From CAWVWF01 sp963933885 (GTDB lineage Bacteria > Bacteroidota > Bacteroidia > Flavobacteriales_C > GCA-002722245), in the NCBI GenBank assembly GCA_963933885.1, contig CAWVWF010000174.1, positions 1 through 7,416 of the forward strand: DNA of 7,416 bases. Reading direction: 5' to 3'. Made by a program: the position numbers and the translations under genes. Of the stretch, positions 5,227 through 7,416 are shown one piece after another. The notes below the pieces were generated by a model. It was not told where the DNA came from, did not search any database, and was given only the letters and a program-made list of their open reading frames with translations. How positions within the stretch are numbered: position 1 is the stretch's first letter; each line of letters opens with the position of its first letter.

Positions 5227-7416
5227 ATGAAGAAATTATCTTTATTGACTGTTCTACTTGTTATTGCAAGTATACAGTCGTTTGGGCAATGTAATGAACC
5301 CAAAATAAATTCATTCACTCCAAATACAGGATTCATAGGAAGTACAGTTACCATTTTCGGTGCTAACTTCGATGTTACTCCTGGAAACAATCAAGTGTTT
5401 TTTGGAGCAACTGAAGCTACAGTAACTTCAGCATCTTTTGGTAAACTAGAGGTAACAGTTCCTGTAGGAGCTACATTAGCTCCAGTATCAGTGAAAAATG
5501 CATGTAATAAAATTGCATACTCATCTGTACCTTTTAATGGGATCTTTTGTCCTACACCAATTACTGCATCTACTTACAACTCAACAGACTTTGAAATGTC
5601 TGCTAGAGGTGCCTATAACATGATTGCCATGGATATAGATTTAGATGGAAAACCTGAGGTTATCTCTGGTAACCATGGTGGTGGAATGACAATTGCTCAC
5701 AACAAAAGTACACCTGGAAACTTGAATTTTACAAGATTCGATATTTCAACTGGAGCTGTTCAAGGTCATGCATCTGCTGATTTTGATGGTGATGGGAAAA
5801 TGGATATCGTAATAGCTGGGAATGACTTAAGAGTTGCTAGAAACACTAGTACTCCAGGAGTTCTAAGCTTTGAATCAGTGAAATCTGTTTACGGAGGAGT
5901 TGGAGCATACCAGATTGCTATAGGAGATTTTAACAACGATGGTAAAATCGATTTCGTAACAGGAAGCTCAAACGGTCATTTATACTTTTTCAGAAACACA
6001 AGTACTGGTCCTGGATCAATCACTTTTGCTTTCGTTCGTAACATTTATTCTGGACAAAGATGTACTGGATTACAGGTTGCTGATGTTGATGGTGATGGAA
6101 AAGTTGATGTTTTAGGGACACAAGGTCACTTGAACAGAGCAATTACTTTAAGAAACACATCTTCAAACGGGAGTACTGCTTTCAATTTTGAAGCTTTAGA
6201 GGCATGGCCTACTAACGGATCATACCCATACAGATGTATGATTGCTGATTTCGATAAAGATGGTAAAATTGATTTAACTACTTGTAATTATAATGGAGCT
6301 ACTAATACAGCTGTATTTAGAAATACATCTGTAGTTGGAAACATTTCTTTTGCTAACGCAATCAACTTACCAAGTCCAAGAAACAATTATAGAATTGGAG
6401 TTGGTGATGCGAATGGAGATGGATATCCTGATATCATTACAAAATCATTAGGTGTAAATGTATTCTCTATTTATGAAAATACAGCAACTGCTCCTGGAGC
6501 TTTAAGTTTTGCTGCAAGAAGAGATTATACTTCTTCTTCTAGAGCTGAAGTAAGTGGAATTGTAATAGCTGATTTAGATGGTGATTTCGTTCCTGATATC
6601 GCTACATCTGGAATTAGTAGTAATACAATTAGATTCCATAGAAATACAAGTTCTCAAGTTGATAATACTGCACCTACTGCAATTTGTAAAAACGTAATTG
6701 TTGCATTAAGTCCATTAGGAACTGCTTCTATTACTGCTGCAGATGTAGACAATGGTTCAGCTGATGCTTGTGGTTTAGATAATATTTCAGTTTCTCAAAC
6801 TGAATTTACTTGTCATGACATTGGAGATAACGCTGTTACTTTAACGGTAACGGATAATGCTGGAAATGTTAGTACTTGTTCTGCTACAGTTACTGTTGCT
6901 CCGGCAGCAGTTTATGTTTTCGGACAAACAACAGTATGCCAAGGTGAAACAATAGAATTGTCTACAAATGATGGTGATTCTTACCAATGGAAAAACAACG
7001 GAGTTGATATAGTTGGAGCAACAGCTCAAACTTATACAGCTTCAGTTACTGGAGATTATTCTGTAACTGTAACTAATGCTTTAGGATGCTCAGGTACTTC
7101 AAGTGCATTAACACTTACAGTTAATAACAATCCTACAGTTAATACTACTGGAAATCCATTCTTATGTGGAACACCGGCTTCTACAGTGATTTCTGCAAGT
7201 CAATCTGCTATTTATCAGTGGAAATTGAACGGAGTTAATATCTCTGGTGCTACTCAACAAAACTTATCTGTAAATAACACAGGTAATTATTCAGTTGAAG
7301 TAATTGATCTTTTTGGTTGTTCTGCAATTTCTGATGACATTACAGTAAGTACACCTTCTGCTCCTACTGCGATAGCTCAAAACTTTGTACTTGAGTTAAA
7401 CGAAGAAGGGACAGGA
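5227..7416 (+). CDS. Large secreted TIG / FG-GAP-repeat / HYR / Ig-like protein, probable T9SS cargo (C-terminus off the right edge)
   Basis: The frame is open from the ATG at 5227 to the window edge, 730 codons without a stop. Residues 1-21 are a signal peptide (MKKLSLLTVLL, cut near SFGQ). Residues about 26-91 are an IPT/TIG domain (PKINSFTPNTGFIGSTVTIF). Residues about 130-476 hold seven FG-GAP/VCBS repeats, each with a calcium-type D-x-D-x-D-G loop starting at D136, D185, D234, D286, D341, D394 and D449, and six followed by a (R/K/E)N(T/K)S-like then LSF-like strand. Seven repeats fit one integrin-alpha-like propeller. Residues 482-557 are HYR-like (VTLTVTDNAGNVSTCSATVTV region), 561-632 and 636-709 are Ig-like modules with YQWK cores (SYQWKNNGV, IYQWKLNGV), and from 712 another HYR-like unit starts. 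Secretion and surface binding are inferred from these modules; a C-terminal sorting domain would lie beyond the window. It follows the small secreted gene after 7 nt, with no separate promoter seen. Confidence 0.9.
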   Translation, partial: MKKLSLLTVLLVIASIQSFGQCNEPKINSFTPNTGFIGSTVTIFGANFDVTPGNNQVFFGATEATVTSASFGKLEVTVPVGATLAPVSVKNACNKIAYSSVPFNGIFCPTPITASTYNSTDFEMSARGAYNMIAMDIDLDGKPEVISGNHGGGMTIAHNKSTPGNLNFTRFDISTGAVQGHASADFDGDGKMDIVIAGNDLRVARNTSTPGVLSFESVKSVYGGVGAYQIAIGDFNNDGKIDFVTGSSNGHLYFFRNTSTGPGSITFAFVRNIYSGQRCTGLQVADVDGDGKVDVLGTQGHLNRAITLRNTSSNGSTAFNFEALEAWPTNGSYPYRCMIADFDKDGKIDLTTCNYNGATNTAVFRNTSVVGNISFANAINLPSPRNNYRIGVGDANGDGYPDIITKSLGVNVFSIYENTATAPGALSFAARRDYTSSSRAEVSGIVIADLDGDFVPDIATSGISSNTIRFHRNTSSQVDNTAPTAICKNVIVALSPLGTASITAADVDNGSADACGLDNISVSQTEFTCHDIGDNAVTLTVTDNAGNVSTCSATVTVAPAAVYVFGQTTVCQGETIELSTNDGDSYQWKNNGVDIVGATAQTYTASVTGDYSVTVTNALGCSGTSSALTLTVNNNPTVNTTGNPFLCGTPASTVISASQSAIYQWKLNGVNISGATQQNLSVNNTGNYSVEVIDLFGCSAISDDITVSTPSAPTAIAQNFVLELNEEGTG
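5614..6654 (+). repeat. Seven tandem FG-GAP/VCBS coding repeats
   Basis: The units recur every 49-55 codons within the large secreted protein. Each has an aspartate-rich loop (such as DFDGDGKMD, DFNNDGKID, DVDGDGKVD, DFDKDGKID, DANGDGYPD, DLDGDFVPD) and most have a following RNTST-PG-x-LSF segment. The first loop (DIDLDGKPE) ends in Glu rather than Asp and the last lacks the second Gly of the loop, as expected of edge blades. The repeats are divergent at DNA level, so recent duplication is not suggested. Confidence 0.85.

Noticed and set aside
6841..7029. 62-codon open frame on the minus strand
   Set aside because: It is antisense to the HYR/Ig-like part of the large secreted protein, with a Ser/Cys-rich composition typical of a shadow frame.

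Overview
The window looks like chromosomal DNA of a member of the Bacteroidota, most likely a marine or freshwater flavobacterium-type organism (Flavobacteriia or Crocinitomicaceae-like). The basis is the AT-rich composition, start codons with no purine-rich ribosome binding site, a promoter of the Bacteroidota -33/-7 type, and two long secreted proteins built from the Ig-like, HYR-like, TIG and FG-GAP modules usual in cargo of the type IX secretion system (T9SS). The genus assignment is inference.

Layout. (1) 1-890, minus strand: N-terminal part of a secreted modular surface protein that runs off the left edge. (2) 891-1399: divergent intergenic region with two inverted repeats. (3) 1400-4019, plus strand: a compact cluster of a Crp/Fnr-type regulator, a COG4339-type HD-domain metal-dependent phosphohydrolase broken by one in-frame TAA, and, 1 nt after that gene's original stop, a cytosolic two-domain protein. 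This protein joins an Fe(II)/2-oxoglutarate dioxygenase domain of the prolyl-4-hydroxylase type to a complete seven-unit WD40-like propeller. (4) 4020-4817: about 800 bp without a gene, holding a cluster of REP-like repeats (one a ~105-bp imperfect inverted repeat), a perfect 8-bp hairpin, a pair of matching palindromes 21 bp apart, and a promoter. (5) 4818-7416, plus strand: a two-gene unit of a 133-aa secreted protein of unknown family followed 7 nt later by a large secreted protein (signal peptide, TIG domain, seven FG-GAP/VCBS repeats, HYR-like domain, two Ig-like domains) that runs off the right edge.

How the parts may work together (inference). The Crp/Fnr-type regulator may control the HD hydrolase and the dioxygenase-propeller protein from one transcript. 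The propeller would position the dioxygenase on a protein partner. The 4818-7416 pair looks like a separately regulated surface or adhesin unit. The least familiar items are the dioxygenase-WD40 fusion, the nonsense-interrupted HD gene coupled to it, and the paired palindromes in front of the secreted unit. No tRNA, rRNA, CRISPR array, transposase or phage gene was seen.
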